Below are positions 31,245-42,734 of a stretch of DNA of 64,000 nt, one piece after another. Position 1 is the first letter of the stretch. The number at the start of each line of letters is the position of its first letter. Under the pieces are notes generated by a model that saw only the letters and a program-made list of their open reading frames with translations, had not been told where the DNA came from and did not search any database. This stretch comes from Calocera cornea HHB12733 (Eukaryota; Basidiomycota; Dacrymycetes; Dacrymycetales; Dacrymycetaceae), in NCBI GenBank assembly GCA_001632435.1, contig KV423929.1, forward strand, positions 62,001 to 126,000, given 5' to 3'. The position numbers and the translations under genes were made by a program.

Positions 31245-34200
31245 TCAGCTCATGCGGCCTTTCTTCGCCATGGCAATCAGCTTCTCTTTCTCCCCACTCT
31301 CGTCGACCAGTGAGCGGAAGTAGCCATGGGCGTTTTGGAGGAGAGCGAAAGGTGTATCAAACTCCATCAGCTGACCCTCTGAAAGAACTGGCAACGGTGT
31401 CAGTCGAGAGCGGTGACCGGAAGTGTACAACTGACCCATGATCCTGTCGTAGTCCATGATGGTTAATAGCCGATGAGCGATGGTAATCAAAGTCGCATTT
31501 TGGAGTTCCATCCGTATTGACGCTTGGATGATCGCATCCGTCTCCGCATCAATTGAAGCGGTTGCCTCGTCGAGAATGACCACTTGTGTGTGTCGGAGTA
31601 TCGCTCGCGCCAGCGCAATGAGTTGTCGCTGGCCAACCGAGAAGTTGCTGCCAGCATTGGCGACCGTCGTATCCAAGGATATGTCGCTATTGGCACTGCT
31701 GTTCTCCGAGCCAAGCAGTCCGGTCACTCGGAGAGCGTCGTACAAGGTCGCCTCATCATGCTGGGAGTAGGGATCAAGATTGGATCGGATTGTCCCGGAG
31801 AGAAGCATAGGTTCCTGGGGTATGATTGTCATGCTGGACCTCAGGTCATCGAGGTTTGTAGCGTGTGCTGCCCGTCCATCCAAGTAAATGTCCCCAGTTG
31901 TTGGGATTAGCTGTAGCAAAGCCAGTGTTAAAGAACTCTTTCCACTTCCGGTCCTCCCAACTGTGGATGGTTCAGCGAATAAATTTGTCATCATGAACAC
32001 AGGTCTGCGCACCAATGCCGATCCTCTCTCCAGATTTGATGGCGAAATTTAGGTCTTTAAGAACAAGTGGCCCATCTTGCGAATATCTGCGGCGGCGACT
32101 AAGTTTAACGGCAATATATCCAGGGGTTCGAACCATACCTTGCACACAAGCCTGAGGCCTTTATGGACCCGGATGCTGGCCAGTAAGCCGGGGCTCTTTC
32201 CTCTGGCGTCGCAGCCCTCTCATGTGGGATTGAAAGGTAGTCACGAACGCGCTCCAAACTGCACGGGCCTCAGTACCAATATACCTCGGTTGTTGCACGC
32301 CGTTCAAACCTATTGGCCGAGACCTCTAAGCCGTTCAGCGCCCTAATCCACCATAGAATCATGCCAGAGAACTCAACCGCCATATGAAGCTATCAGAGCC
32401 GTTAGTGATGGCCGTGTGCACCAGATCTTGTCTTACGCTGAACTACCGGGACGTCAGACTTTGTCGAAAGTCACGAAAGGGAGCACCTACACCCGTGTTG
32501 CTGGCACTGATGCCTCTGCGCGAGTACGTCAGGTAGGCGGCGAGGCTTCCTGAGAATGCGGCCCCGAGAAAATTCATCCGAACTGCAATCCATCTGGAAA
32601 ATTTGTTCAGAGATTGCAGCCCAGCGTGGATAATACTACTTGCCTGTTCAGATTCCAGAACGTGCGGCTTGGCCTCGAGTACGCATCCGCACGTTGCCGC
32701 AGTACAAGCTCAAACTTGTCCTCAGCCCCATAAGCTCGGATGGAGACTGAAAAACAAATTTAGACGATAAATCAAACAATGGCGGTGTTTGCTTACCGAG
32801 CCCAAGCACGGAGGCTCCAAGATGGTTGTACAGTGGAGATCTCCAGTTGGAGCGGATTCTCTGATCCGAACTGAATGAATGGTTGAACACCAGTACATAG
32901 GCTGCTTACTTTGATAGCCATCTGTGCAATCATATAAATATGGCCCAATCCTATGCCTAACACCGTGATAATCAAGCCTGGAAGCAGAAAGGCCGGTGAA
33001 AAGGCGATTGCGGCCCCGAATTTCAATATCAACTTGACTGCATATAGAACGTCAGTCTGGGGTAGACCGTGAGAGCATGAAACACGAACTGGTCATCCGA
33101 ATAACTGTCTGGCCCTGCTCAGTCAGAGCACCATCTATCTCCCCGATATCCTGGCTACAGTTAAGCGAAGGAATCCGTGATCGCCACAAGGGATTTACCT
33201 GTGTGAAACGGGATACAATCCTTCCGACTGGAGTACTATCGAGCCACCGGAAGGTCGAGCTCAGCACACTGTCGATTAGATCGGCATGTAATTTTCGACT
33301 TGCTCGAGTAGTGCCAAATGTGTAGATGACGGAGCCTGTGCCATACGACAGCTGCTGCAGGACGACCAGCCCGATGAAGACGCATAGGTAGCTGGAATAA
33401 ATGAGAGGTGCGAGGTTTGTCTGAGAGTTTGAGCTTACTATATAACGTTGACTTCGGATCCATAGGTCGCATACGCCTGTGCCCAGTGTCCCAGCCACCA
33501 CATAGCACTGCACAGAGAACATGAGCGAATATTCACCTCGAAATAGAGCACATACAAGGTGTCCACTGCAACGGCCGATACGAAGCCTGCGAGAGCAGAG
33601 AACCATGACAAGAAGCTCCCAAACGCGGCAAGTAACAATTTCACTGCCGAAAGGGTCAATAAGTATCCAGCCGCCGGCCTCAGCGGTACCACGTACTTGA
33701 AGCCCATTTGAAACGACCATCCGCCATTTCTTCTGTCAATGTCAATTTTCCAGAGGCTTTGTCCTTCAAAGGATCAGCTTCGAGCGGGAGTGTAGTACCC
33801 ACTTGTTCGAGGCTCGCCCGACTTTCCAGTAGCTCTTCACGCAGAGTAGCGTCCTTCGATAATTGAGTTTCCAGGGCTCCTTGGCTGAGGATACGGCCTT
33901 TGGCATCAAGAGAGATGATTTTCTGTGCAACCGGCGCCGCCAGTGCTATCGCATGTGTCTGAATGTTGCGGTGAAGCTAAGCTGATGGAGGAAGCGGAAG
34001 AGGCATACGACAAGAATGACCGTCCGTCCCTTCAGAAGGTGTCCCTTCAAACATTTTTCCACGACCCAGCGTGCAGTGTGTACATCCAAGGCTGAAACAA
34101 TGTCGTCCAGAAGCAAAACTTGAGCCGATGAGTAAACAGCTCGTGCTAGTGTTATTCGCGCCTGATACGAAGTCAGCTGGAAACAGGATCGAACAGGGAA

Positions 34201-37200
34201 AACTCGCACCTTCTGCCCGCCCGACAATGTCAATCCTTTCTCGCCGACCTGCATTTAGTGAGCAAACAGTTCTAGGAATTATTATTCGACCGTACTTCTG
34301 TGTTGTCGCCGGCTGTGAACAGAGCCAGGTCCGGCTCTAAAACACATTCATATAACACTGGATGCAAATGATAAGGTACGCAACCACAGATTGGTGATAG
34401 TAGGCTGACCAGTTCGGTACCGGGATTCCTCATAGGGGCTCCCAAAGATGATATTTTCCTGAGACTGGTTAGAATACTATAGAATCTTGCCATAGCGCAC
34501 TCGTCACCTTGATGGTATCGTTCTGAACCCACGATTCTTGTGCAGCGTATGCCACTCCCCCTTCTCTAGGGAGACTAAACCACGCATCAGCACTTTGTGG
34601 GATGAAGTGCATTTCTCCGAGGAGCGACATCAATATGGACGTTTTCCCGCAGCCTGTAGGTCTACAGGGAGCTTAGACCGCGAGGAGACTTCGTGAACGA
34701 GGCTACTTACCCGACTATGAGGTTGATAGCACCATGCTCAAATAGCAAGTTGTCCAAGTGAAGGAGAAATGTTCGCTGAGATGGAAGTATCAAATCGTCC
34801 TGTGGATCCCTCCATGAGAAAGTCGCCTGATGAAAGCCAATGCGAGTCTCTGTCGGCACTACCACCGTTCCACTTGTTGGGATGGAATGCGTTGATTTGT
34901 ATCGATCGAGAAGCAAGCTCTGAAGGCAATGCTGCCGTCAACGAATGAAAATGCAGTTGGAAAGGCGGACTTGCCTCGTACAGAAAGCCGGTCACACGGT
35001 CCAGCGCCACCTTGGCTGTTTCCCTGTGTCAGACTACACATAGGGAGGACACAGAATTGAGATTTGTCGGACCTCTAATCGTGCCAGACACCTTCACAAT
35101 CGCGAAAGATAAGTTGTCACTGAGCAGGTCGAATATCGGAAGGCTAGAGAAGACTGTTGAAGCTGAAAACCGGAAGTTAGCCGATACCGCTCAAGCTGGC
35201 AAGAATGACATCAACCATCCAGCTCCCTTCCCATCACCAAAGTCTAACGGTCATCAGTCCAAACTAGCTGCCGCGTGTCTTCTGAGATGCTTACGTAGAA
35301 ACCGTATGCGATCGTCATGGAGGTCATCGGCAGCAAGCCCCTGAGTCATGCTGAGTATAGCGGTTCCTTGGAGATGGATGGAGGGTTATACACACAACAA
35401 GATATCATTGGCGAGATCAAGAAGTTTTCTTGTCTGCAAATAACGTAGCTCGTCATCCCTTCTTTCTGTTACTTGCTGTTTGACCAAGGGCTCCCAGGCA
35501 AACATCTATCAAGGGTCGTCAAGAATGGGAATTGCAAAGACCGAATGGCACTGGCTTTAATCATACGAATGAGGCTCAGAGCTGGAAGAACAGTCTCAGC
35601 AAACTACCCCTGTGGAGCACCGAGGTACTCACATTCAGTAATCGCCTGGACACGCTGGTCTGTTTTCTGCATTTTCAATCGCTGGACCCTCTGAATTCGG
35701 CTTACTATCGCTCCAGGAAGCGGTATAGTGAGCACCATGAAGCCGATCCCGACGAGGGCAGCCCATCCCAACACAAGGTGCAGGAAAGAGATGGAGAGTA
35801 TTATCTGGAGCGGAGTGTCGACAACCAGCGTCACCGCGTCTATCAGTTTGACTGCGCCCTGCATGAGCTAACAGTACAGTTATTGAGAGATAGACATTCG
35901 CACCAATATTGGCTATGTCTGTCCCAAACATGTTATTTATCTTTGCGAAGAGATGCAGGCTCTTGATCGAGGGCTCTTTCGGAGCTGCCTTGGCGTCTCC
36001 TTTGGATTTGAGGATCTCCTTTGACGGCCCCAGCAGCGTTGTCTGATTCGGCACAGGCAAGGGCTTGACACCGTCGGTAGTGTTCTGATGCTCTGAGGGA
36101 TTGGCAGTGTCGCCGGTGCTCGTTACTGATGGGTTGGAAGACTGTTCGTTTACAGGGGTCGACACGCCCGAGGTGGATGCGGATGCCATTGAACCGATCG
36201 AAGACGACGAGGTCGAGACGATCGGAGTATCGTCGGTCACTCGAACTCGGAACGCATGACGGAGTAGAAGCTGCACGAGCAGGCTCTCTGCCTGAATAAT
36301 TGCGTGGTTCTGGATCAACAGAATCAGGATCAGCGCTTCCACAAAGCATGTTACTCACCGCGGTGTAGACAAAGAGGCAGAAAAACAAGGTCGATATGGT
36401 AGGCGAGATGAATATACACGCAATCCAAACCCTGAAGGCATACTCATGTCAAATTGCATCTATGCCCAGCCAGCATACTACGTACCACGGCCGAACCACC
36501 GCGTCTGCACCATCGTTTTCCAGATACCTGTTATATGTCATGAGCATGTGAAAGGATGACGAGCGTGCAGGTACTGACTTCAGCAGCCTATTGATGCCGA
36601 CTGGTGCTAAGAACCTGAAGAGCACCAGCATCACCAAGTATATGCTCATCTGGACATATTCCCATCGGAAGTACCAGATAATGCCGAGAGCGAGATGCTG
36701 CTTCCTCAAGCCGAGCTCCTGCCGGCGCAGTGGGTCCAGCAGGTCCATCCCTCGATCGGCGAGTGTGGAAGCGTAGTCCTCGTCGATAAGCGGAGGGAGG
36801 TCATCGTAAGACAGCCCTCCTTCGCGATTTGCCCTCAGAACTACAGGATCGACCCAGAAGTAGAAGAGGAAGGAAAAGAGCGATGATGTTTGTTCTGCAG
36901 CTGGCACAGGCATGGGGTGCTGGGAGTTGCTGTTAGCTCGCATTTTCCTAGAGCTGAACTAACCTACCTTCGGATCGACTGGCATATACTCCCTCGGGAC
37001 AAAGAGAGGGATGATAATGCCAACAAGGGTCACCAGTACGCCGCGCGACCACAACAGCCAAGGCACGTCGAGGTCCGCGGGTACACCGTCAAACATGGTT
37101 AATGGAAGCAGGTTTCTCCATGCAAACACCAAAAACTGGGTAAGGAGTATGGTGACAGCCACTGCATTGCACGACCGGCGAGCAGGATGGCTGACGAGTA

Positions 37201-37661
37201 GATAGAGAAGGGAAAGGATGCTGGCATAGATCTGTGGTCAACGGTCAGCAAAGGTCTCAATACATAGCTGATGGAAGAAGTACATAGGCAGCGCCGAGTG
37301 CGATTTCAATGATGCCGGATCGAAATAGGCCTCCTTTGCTTGACAGATCCAAATGGACGGCAACGGCGGTTAACATGGCCAGAGTCAGAGTTCCTAAGAA
37401 GCGGACAACGTTGAAGACGACGATGGTGCTCCCGCCTCTAGCGTCTATATGCTCAGCGATCCGAGCGCGAAGTGGTCTATCCTCGTCAATTGTCGTCGGA
37501 GGACCATTGCCCTCTTCTATGGATGAAGATCGGCGGCATACGAGCAAAGGTAGCAGGACGAGAGACAGAGCGGAGACGCCCGCTGGCAGCAGACGCACGT
37601 CCAGCCAGGTACCGTCGATCCCAACCAGCGGCGAGTCGAGTAGCAGCTGCGAGCTGTCCAT
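31245..37661 (-). CDS. ABCC-type (MRP) ABC transporter, complete
   Basis: Many exons from ATG 37659-37661 (MDSSQLLLDSPLVGIDGTWL) to stop TGA 31245-31247. An upstream in-frame codon at 37676 is TTG, not ATG. The N-terminal hydrophobic helices lead into TMD1 (about 37160-35600, with GINRLL near 36600). A Ser/Thr/Pro-rich insertion at about 36250-35990 precedes the rest of TMD1. NBD1 (about 34916-33946) has LSGGQ and Walker [13 protein letters not shown], Asp replacing the catalytic Glu. TMD2 lies at about 33700-32500. NBD2 (about 32050-31400) has [10 protein letters not shown], the degenerate signature FSVGQRQ and a canonical [12 protein letters not shown]. Only the second ATP site therefore looks fully catalytic, as in other ABCC exporters. 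Probable efflux pump or vacuolar importer, substrate unknown. Confidence 0.9.
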
Positions 37662-38224
37662 CGTTCGTCCGCCCAAGAAGAACTCTCGATGTCCAAAAGG
37701 GCACGAGAGCAGCCTTTATGAGATAAGACGGCGCGATGCCAGAAATAGCCCGATGCGAGCGGACGAGCACCACAAGCTACCGTTCCGGAAGCTCGGGCAG
37801 CAGCCTTCGATCCGATCCAGTCGGTCCGTTGCTTGATATGGCAGCTGGCAGGTCTACACGGCAGTCAGGGCTCCGTATGAAACCCTGCAGAACCGGTCCC
37901 GCCTAATCCCAGTTGAAGCCGCCTCCCAGAGACCATGCCATAACCAATTTGATATCACCTGTTTCAGTCCCGCCGCATACCCGTTACATTCCATTTAGAT
38001 CCCAGCAGCACACCCGATAGAATTCCAATTAGCTCTTTGTCAATGCAATCTCCATGTTGACGTTCCTTTGTCGACGCGTGTTAAAGTTCCCCATTTCCCC
38101 TCAGCGCTGCTGAGTTGGGATAGTCACCTCTGTCCCGCTCATACACGCGAATCACCAGACACATCATTGATATTATCATCAGGTTCACAGCCATTGTCTC
38201 CCCTACAGGCCAGTAACGTATCCT
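37662..38224. other. Intergenic region upstream of the ABCC gene
   Basis: About 0.56 kb. Carries the presumptive promoter of the ABCC gene. At 38107-38131 it holds one copy of the 20-mer motif shared with 38804-38825 and 40219-40240. Confidence 0.5.
38107..38131 (-). repeat. Copy 1 of motif GAGGTGACTATCCCAACTCA (3' flank of gene at 38225)
   Basis: On the minus strand this reads AGAGGTGACTATCCCAACTC followed by AGCAG, matching 40220-40244 over 25 bp. It lies about 95 bp beyond the stop codon of the minus-strand gene at 38225-39582, and is the reverse complement of the copy in that gene's intron. Confidence 0.85.
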
Positions 38225-39582
38225 CTACACAGGTCCCTTTGGCAGATCTGCCTTCATGTTGAACAATGCCTTCGCGATTTGCACACAACGGTGGGGTCCG
38301 AGGACGATAAGCACCACGAGGAGCACTGTAAGACGGTCAGGGATGCGTATCTCGAGTCTGCAAGCGTGTTCGACATACCGACGATGAGCAGACAGAGCTT
38401 CGGATGCCTGAAGATGAATTTCTCCACCCACCGATAACCCCTCCATATCCAACCCAGCAACGCGATGGTGATCCTCCCACAGTCCATGCGATAGATTGGC
38501 ATGCAGCAGCACGCCCTGCAGTACCCTCTCACCCAGCTCGGTCGCCTGTTCCAGCCTTGGACCCATTCCCCCATATCCTGCCGTCCCGCCAGGCCACCGG
38601 TTTCGAAATTCGTCAACTGGCCCACAGCGACGTCTTCTCCTTCGAGTAGTCCCACTTCGGACTGGCGCATATTCTCGATCTCCTTGACCATGGGCGTCGC
38701 CTCGCGAAACGTGAACGGAGTCTTGTGCAAGAGCAAGGTGTCTTCTTCTTCGGAATCGAGCTCGTCGCCGGCCGCACGGATGATGCGATGAACGCTCTGT
38801 TCACAGAGGTGACTATCCCAACTCACGCAAGAAGATAATGTACTTACGGGTTTCCCCGGCCCTTGATCTTCGTCCCATGACAGATGATCGTCTTCCTCGT
38901 CCAGCCTAACTTGCGGTGCGCCTGGACGCGTATCCTTCGTGTGAGCCGGCAGCAACTCGAAACGCATCATGTTACGCAGTAGATCCCAGTCCTTCTCCTT
39001 CGTCCCCGACAGACCCATTGCGATCGTCCCTCCTTCGCGTTTCGTGGAGGATTCGCCAGTCTCTACAGTAGCAGGGGCCAATTCGTAGCGCGTTGACGCT
39101 GGTACATCGCCGTCGCCGTCACCAGTCGTCTCGAGGGCATCGTCGGCAGTAGAGACTTCCCAATATCCACCGCGGCGGGATGGACCAGCCTCTTCGTTAC
39201 GCTCCACAGCAACAGCCTTCCCCTTCAACTTCCGCCGTGCAGCACGCTTGGTATCTTCTTCAGCATCTTCTTCAGGCCTGTCCTCTTCGTCATCGTCCTC
39301 GTCGTCCGTATCTCCTATCTCCCCCCCGATATCATCCAGCTCAGCCATCTCCCCGAAAGCCCTCCCCATCCCCAGCTCGTCCTCGTCGTTGTCGTCGTCG
39401 TTCGTAGCGCTTGGCTGGTGATGGTGGCGAAGCTGGAATGCTCGCGCCGGAACCGTTCTCGCGTCCGGCTGCGACGAAGCTGGAAGCGCCAGGAGCGGCG
39501 TCGCGCCTGCTTCAATATCAGGCTCGTCGGTCTGATGCTTGCGGTGCAGAAATTTCCATTTGAGTTTCTTGCCGCCGGGCAT
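38225..39582 (-). CDS. Acidic protein with a single C-terminal TM segment, function unknown
   Basis: Start ATG 39580-39582 (MPGGKKLKWKFLHRKHQTDE). A basic N-terminus, then a long Asp/Glu-rich disordered part (DDDNDEDE; DTDDEDDDEEDRPEEDAEED). A first intron of 51 bp (GTAAGT ... GAACAG, near 38850-38800) is in frame, so the unspliced frame is misleadingly open. A second intron (about 38377-38325) must be removed to create the C-terminal hydrophobic run KLCLLIVVLLVVLIVLGPHR; translation then ends ADLPKGPV, stop TAG 38225-38227. Conserved-looking patch: DLLRNMMRFELLP. Topology resembles a tail-anchored or late-TM protein. No catalytic motif recognised. The first intron carries a 22-bp motif repeated in the 3' flank. 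Confidence 0.66.
38804..38825 (+). repeat. Copy 2 of motif GAGGTGACTATCCCAACTCA (inside an intron)
   Basis: Occupies almost half of the 51-bp first intron of the gene at 38225-39582, close to its acceptor. 22 bp are shared with the other two copies. Confidence 0.85.
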
Positions 39583-39972
39583 GTTGAGATCGTCGACCGT
39601 GGGGCAAAGAGGAGGTCGACGTGGTGGTCGGAGATGGAAGGATCTGTGTGGTCGGCGCGGTCGCGGTCTGACTATGAATTTCCGGTCAGGTATTCTTCAG
39701 AATATTGCACGTGACCTGGCACGCGCGAGCCAGTCCCCTATATGTGTCAGACGCGCCACTCTCCTGAATACCCCTTGAACGTCAACAACCTCTTCAGCTC
39801 CACTCTCAAGTTATCAATCGTATTCTCTAACTCGTGTTTACAAACTTTCAGTACCAGATTCTCAACGTAGTGTCTCTCAACCTCAAACATCGTACCAGTC
39901 TTGTGAGTTCAGTCTGGTACTTGTATCTATCCTCTTGCTGACGCAGGATGACAGCAAGGTCGACGTTCCTGG
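39583..39972. other. Divergent intergenic region
   Basis: About 0.39 kb between the start of the acidic TM protein and the start of the unknown gene at 39973. Pyrimidine-rich stretches (39785-39910) look like a 5' UTR or promoter of the rightward gene. Confidence 0.4.
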
Positions 39973-41320
39973 ATGGATTCGGGTCATCAGAACGAGAAGG
40001 CGGGGCATAAAGGTACGATCCTATCATTTTGGGCTACAACACACTTTGGCTTACCAGCTGTGCAGAGCCAAACGAGTTGATATGCGACCGTGACCGCGAC
40101 CACGGGTCCCAGGCCCAGATACGCGCCTCGGAAGTTCTATGTCTGGTCACGAAAGACTCTATCCATTTCAACAACCACACTCATATCGATACTGGCACCA
40201 CGGTCTCGAGCAACCCCGCAGAGGTGACTATCCCAACTCAGCAGACCATCGGCCTGCATATCGATGTCGTCAGGCACCCTGGCCCGTCATCAGAGCCAAA
40301 CACTCCTATCTCGATCTCTCCCACCAGGGCTGAGAGAGACATCGATCTGGAGACTGTCGACAATGGCAGTGATGCGTTCAGCCTGGATTCTCTCGCCTCA
40401 CTCACCGGATCTCCAATCTCTCCGCCTACTACACCCAAGCGCAACAACGGTAAGAACGCTCCTTCGGGGTCTCGTCGTCATTCTATCCCGATCGTCTCTG
40501 CCGAGCGCGCTGTCACTCGTCAAACATCCGACATTTCATCTTCAACAATAACTCCTCCCGAGACTCCCGAGACTCGGGATAAGGATGCGCTCCGTGCAGA
40601 AACTCGCTTCAGCGGCTCACCCGTCGGTGACAATGCAGGCGCGCGAGTTGTTCCTCAAGATGGCAGCCCTAGGATGCGCCCGGCCATGCCTTCCCCTGCT
40701 GGTTCGGATCGGTCCTCCTCAAGCGATGTCGACTCTATCAAATGTGATGACGAACCCCCCTTGCCTCCGCCTAGACGCCTCATCTTCAACGCTGGCCTCC
40801 CACAGTCCACGTATATCAGCAAGCGTCGTACTCCCTCTTTGCCCACCATCCCGCAGCCTGACACTGTTCCTCGCAAACCCAAGCGTATCGTCTTCAACAC
40901 CAATGAAACCCCTGCAACCTACGTGAGCAAGAATCGTGCTCCTACCCGCAAACCGTCGCATAAGCAGTCTAAACACGTGATTCACTATGTCACCCAAGCC
41001 GATGCCGATGCTGCAAACAAAGCACTCGCTGGCAGGAATGCATTGCTCGCCGCCCAAGTCAAGAGAGATGCTTACGCTTCTGGCATGGCCGCAGCAGACG
41101 CGTGGTTCGAACAAGGCATCAGTTACTTTACTCGGCGCGGATATACCGAGGCTGATGCACTGAGCCGCCTCTCTTCCACAATCAAGAAGGATCAATCCCC
41201 TCCCGGTTCCGAAAATCCATCGGTCGCTTTGGCCTCCGGAGCAGTGGCTACCGACACCTCGGGCTTGAGGATTCGCGCTGCAGGCACTGTTCCAACCCAG
41301 GACAGCGGCGGCCGTTGGTA
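39973..41320 (+). CDS. Ser/Thr/Pro-rich protein of unknown function, 3' end uncertain
   Basis: Proposed start ATG 39973 (MDSGHQNEKAGHK), splicing across a 53-bp intron (40013-40065, GTACGA ... TGCAG) into the long open frame EPNELICDRDRDHGSQAQIR. The protein is disordered with many S/T-P sites (SPISPPTTPKRN; TITPPETPETRD). It contains a duplicated unit, RRLIFNAGLPQSTYISKRRT and KRIVFNTNETPATYVSKNRA. A helical stretch (QADADAANKALAGRNALLAA) leads to an aromatic DAWFEQGISYFTRRGYTEAD. The frame stops at 41318-41320, but a GTAGGC donor at the stop and a CCCCAG after motif copy 41379-41394 suggest a further intron and a Pro-rich continuation to about 41786. Function unknown; it may be cargo of the Plavaka-associated region. 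Confidence 0.5.
40219..40240 (+). repeat. Copy 3 of motif GAGGTGACTATCCCAACTCA (coding)
   Basis: Within the open frame of the gene at 39973 (reads through EVTIPTQ). Matches copy 1 over 25 bp in inverted orientation, 2.1 kb away. Confidence 0.85.
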
Positions 41321-41947
41321 GGCTCTTTCACGGGCTCTCCCAGCGGCCGCACAACTCTGGAAACTTGAAATCGGCTTCTCACCACCATAACCCCAGGCGA
41401 TGTATGGAGCGCCCTCTGGCTTCTTATATTGCGTCCAGTCGTTTCCCGGCCCTCCCCTCCCTGTCTTTACTCATGTCTCTCCCTCTCACGAGTTCTCAGG
41501 TCCGTCTGAAGGGCTTCTCACTCCTATACTCTTTTTCTTCCACTGCCCTCAATTGCCTCCTGAAGGAGGTCCGAGGCTTATGCCTATTCTCGGTTCAACA
41601 CACTTCATGTCTCGTCACCCTCTGCGGCCATCGCGATCTCCATTCCTTCAACGTCCTCAACTCACCGCCCCTCGTTTTTCTCCTCGCGCCCCGCCCTTAC
41701 ATGTTAGCTCCAGTACCTCTTGTATCCGCTCTCCCCCCCCCCCCCCCCTCCATCTGTGCACAACTTCTTCACATCGTGCTTTGTAGCGGCGCTCGCGCTG
41801 CATTGCGACTTGATAATGTCACAAAGGCCCGAACTTATCCCCCGGTGGGCGGCTTGCGCTGCATGTTGAACGCTGCACCGATTTCATTTAACACACGGAT
41901 TCAATTGGTGATTTAACATGACTTCTAAGGTTGTTTGCTTGGGCACC
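41321..41947. other. Pyrimidine-rich region with a 16-bp poly-C tract
   Basis: Contains motif copy 41379-41394. A Pro-rich open frame (about 41400-41786) may be the last exon of the preceding gene. C homopolymer at 41733-41748, where assembly length is unreliable. Confidence 0.4.
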
Positions 41948-42660
41948 TCAGCGACCCGACCGAGTGCGCACGGGCGTCGACGGCTGGGTTAGCAGAGTAC
42001 AACATTGGGTTACGTTCCCCGTCACATGCCCCCCCACCGATCCCTCATCATCATCTGACCCCGGCTCGATCTCTGTCTCTGTCTCATTGTCATTGGCAGA
42101 AGGGCCATCGCCTTCTTTCACACTGGGAGAATTGGCGTTTTCTCCCAGTGCTGCCCGCCGTCGTGACCCCCGCCGACCCAGAGAACTGGGTGTGTCGTAT
42201 GCAGGCATATGGGTCATCTCCATTGGCTCTTGTTGCCCGCTGCGCAAGGGGACATCAAGAGTATCCGGAGGATCCCATTCCGTTGGCAAGTTCTGCGAAC
42301 ACGTCCGCCCGTTAGCCCTATAGTATTCCACTATGACCGGTAATTCGGGCTCACCTCCCACCCGCCGTGGGCCCTGGGCGCAAAGCGCTCCATCCACCGA
42401 TGCTGTGCGCGAGCATGGCGCTCCTGTCCATGGGGGGATGTCCTGTTTGGTTCCCCCATTGATGCACTGCGCAGGGAAGTCGGGGTCTCTCCGGTCGAGA
42501 TGGGTCCTGTTGTGGTTGGGTTTATCGTGAACGTCACGGACTACACACGCGTTGAATCACATCGTAGCCTTGCATAAATCATACTACGTACCGACGGCAG
42601 CCTGTCAATGACAATGACTGTGATGCTTTGCGGGTGGGGCATCTGGACGTGTATTGACAT
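41948..42660 (-). CDS. Small unknown protein associated with the Plavaka region
   Basis: Start ATG 42658-42660 (MSIHVQMPHPQSITVIVIDR). A 50-bp intron (42592 down to about 42543, GTACGT ... GTGTAG) joins in frame to FRDVHDKPNHNRTHLDRRDP, then DFPAQCINGGTKQDIPPWTG and APCSRTASVDGALCAQGPRR. The frame stays open through PELPVIVEYYRANGRTCSQN to an acidic tail (GDGPSANDNETETEIEPGSD) and a stop at 41948. About 220 residues with several Cys, no TM segment. Coding over the exon junction without stops supports a real gene. A copy of the 16-bp motif ends 8 bp before the ATG, possibly in a 5' UTR intron. I do not recognise the family. Confidence 0.55.
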
Positions 42661-42734
42661 GACTGCTGGGGTTATGGTGGTGAGGCCGAACCACAGGCCG
42701 CGACCCATTGTTTATCCACCCACGCGCGACGCAC

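Noticed and set aside
32110..32150. GGTTCGAACC-like sequence resembling a tRNA T-arm
   Set aside because: No matching anticodon arm, D-arm or acceptor stem around it; it lies within the ABCC gene.
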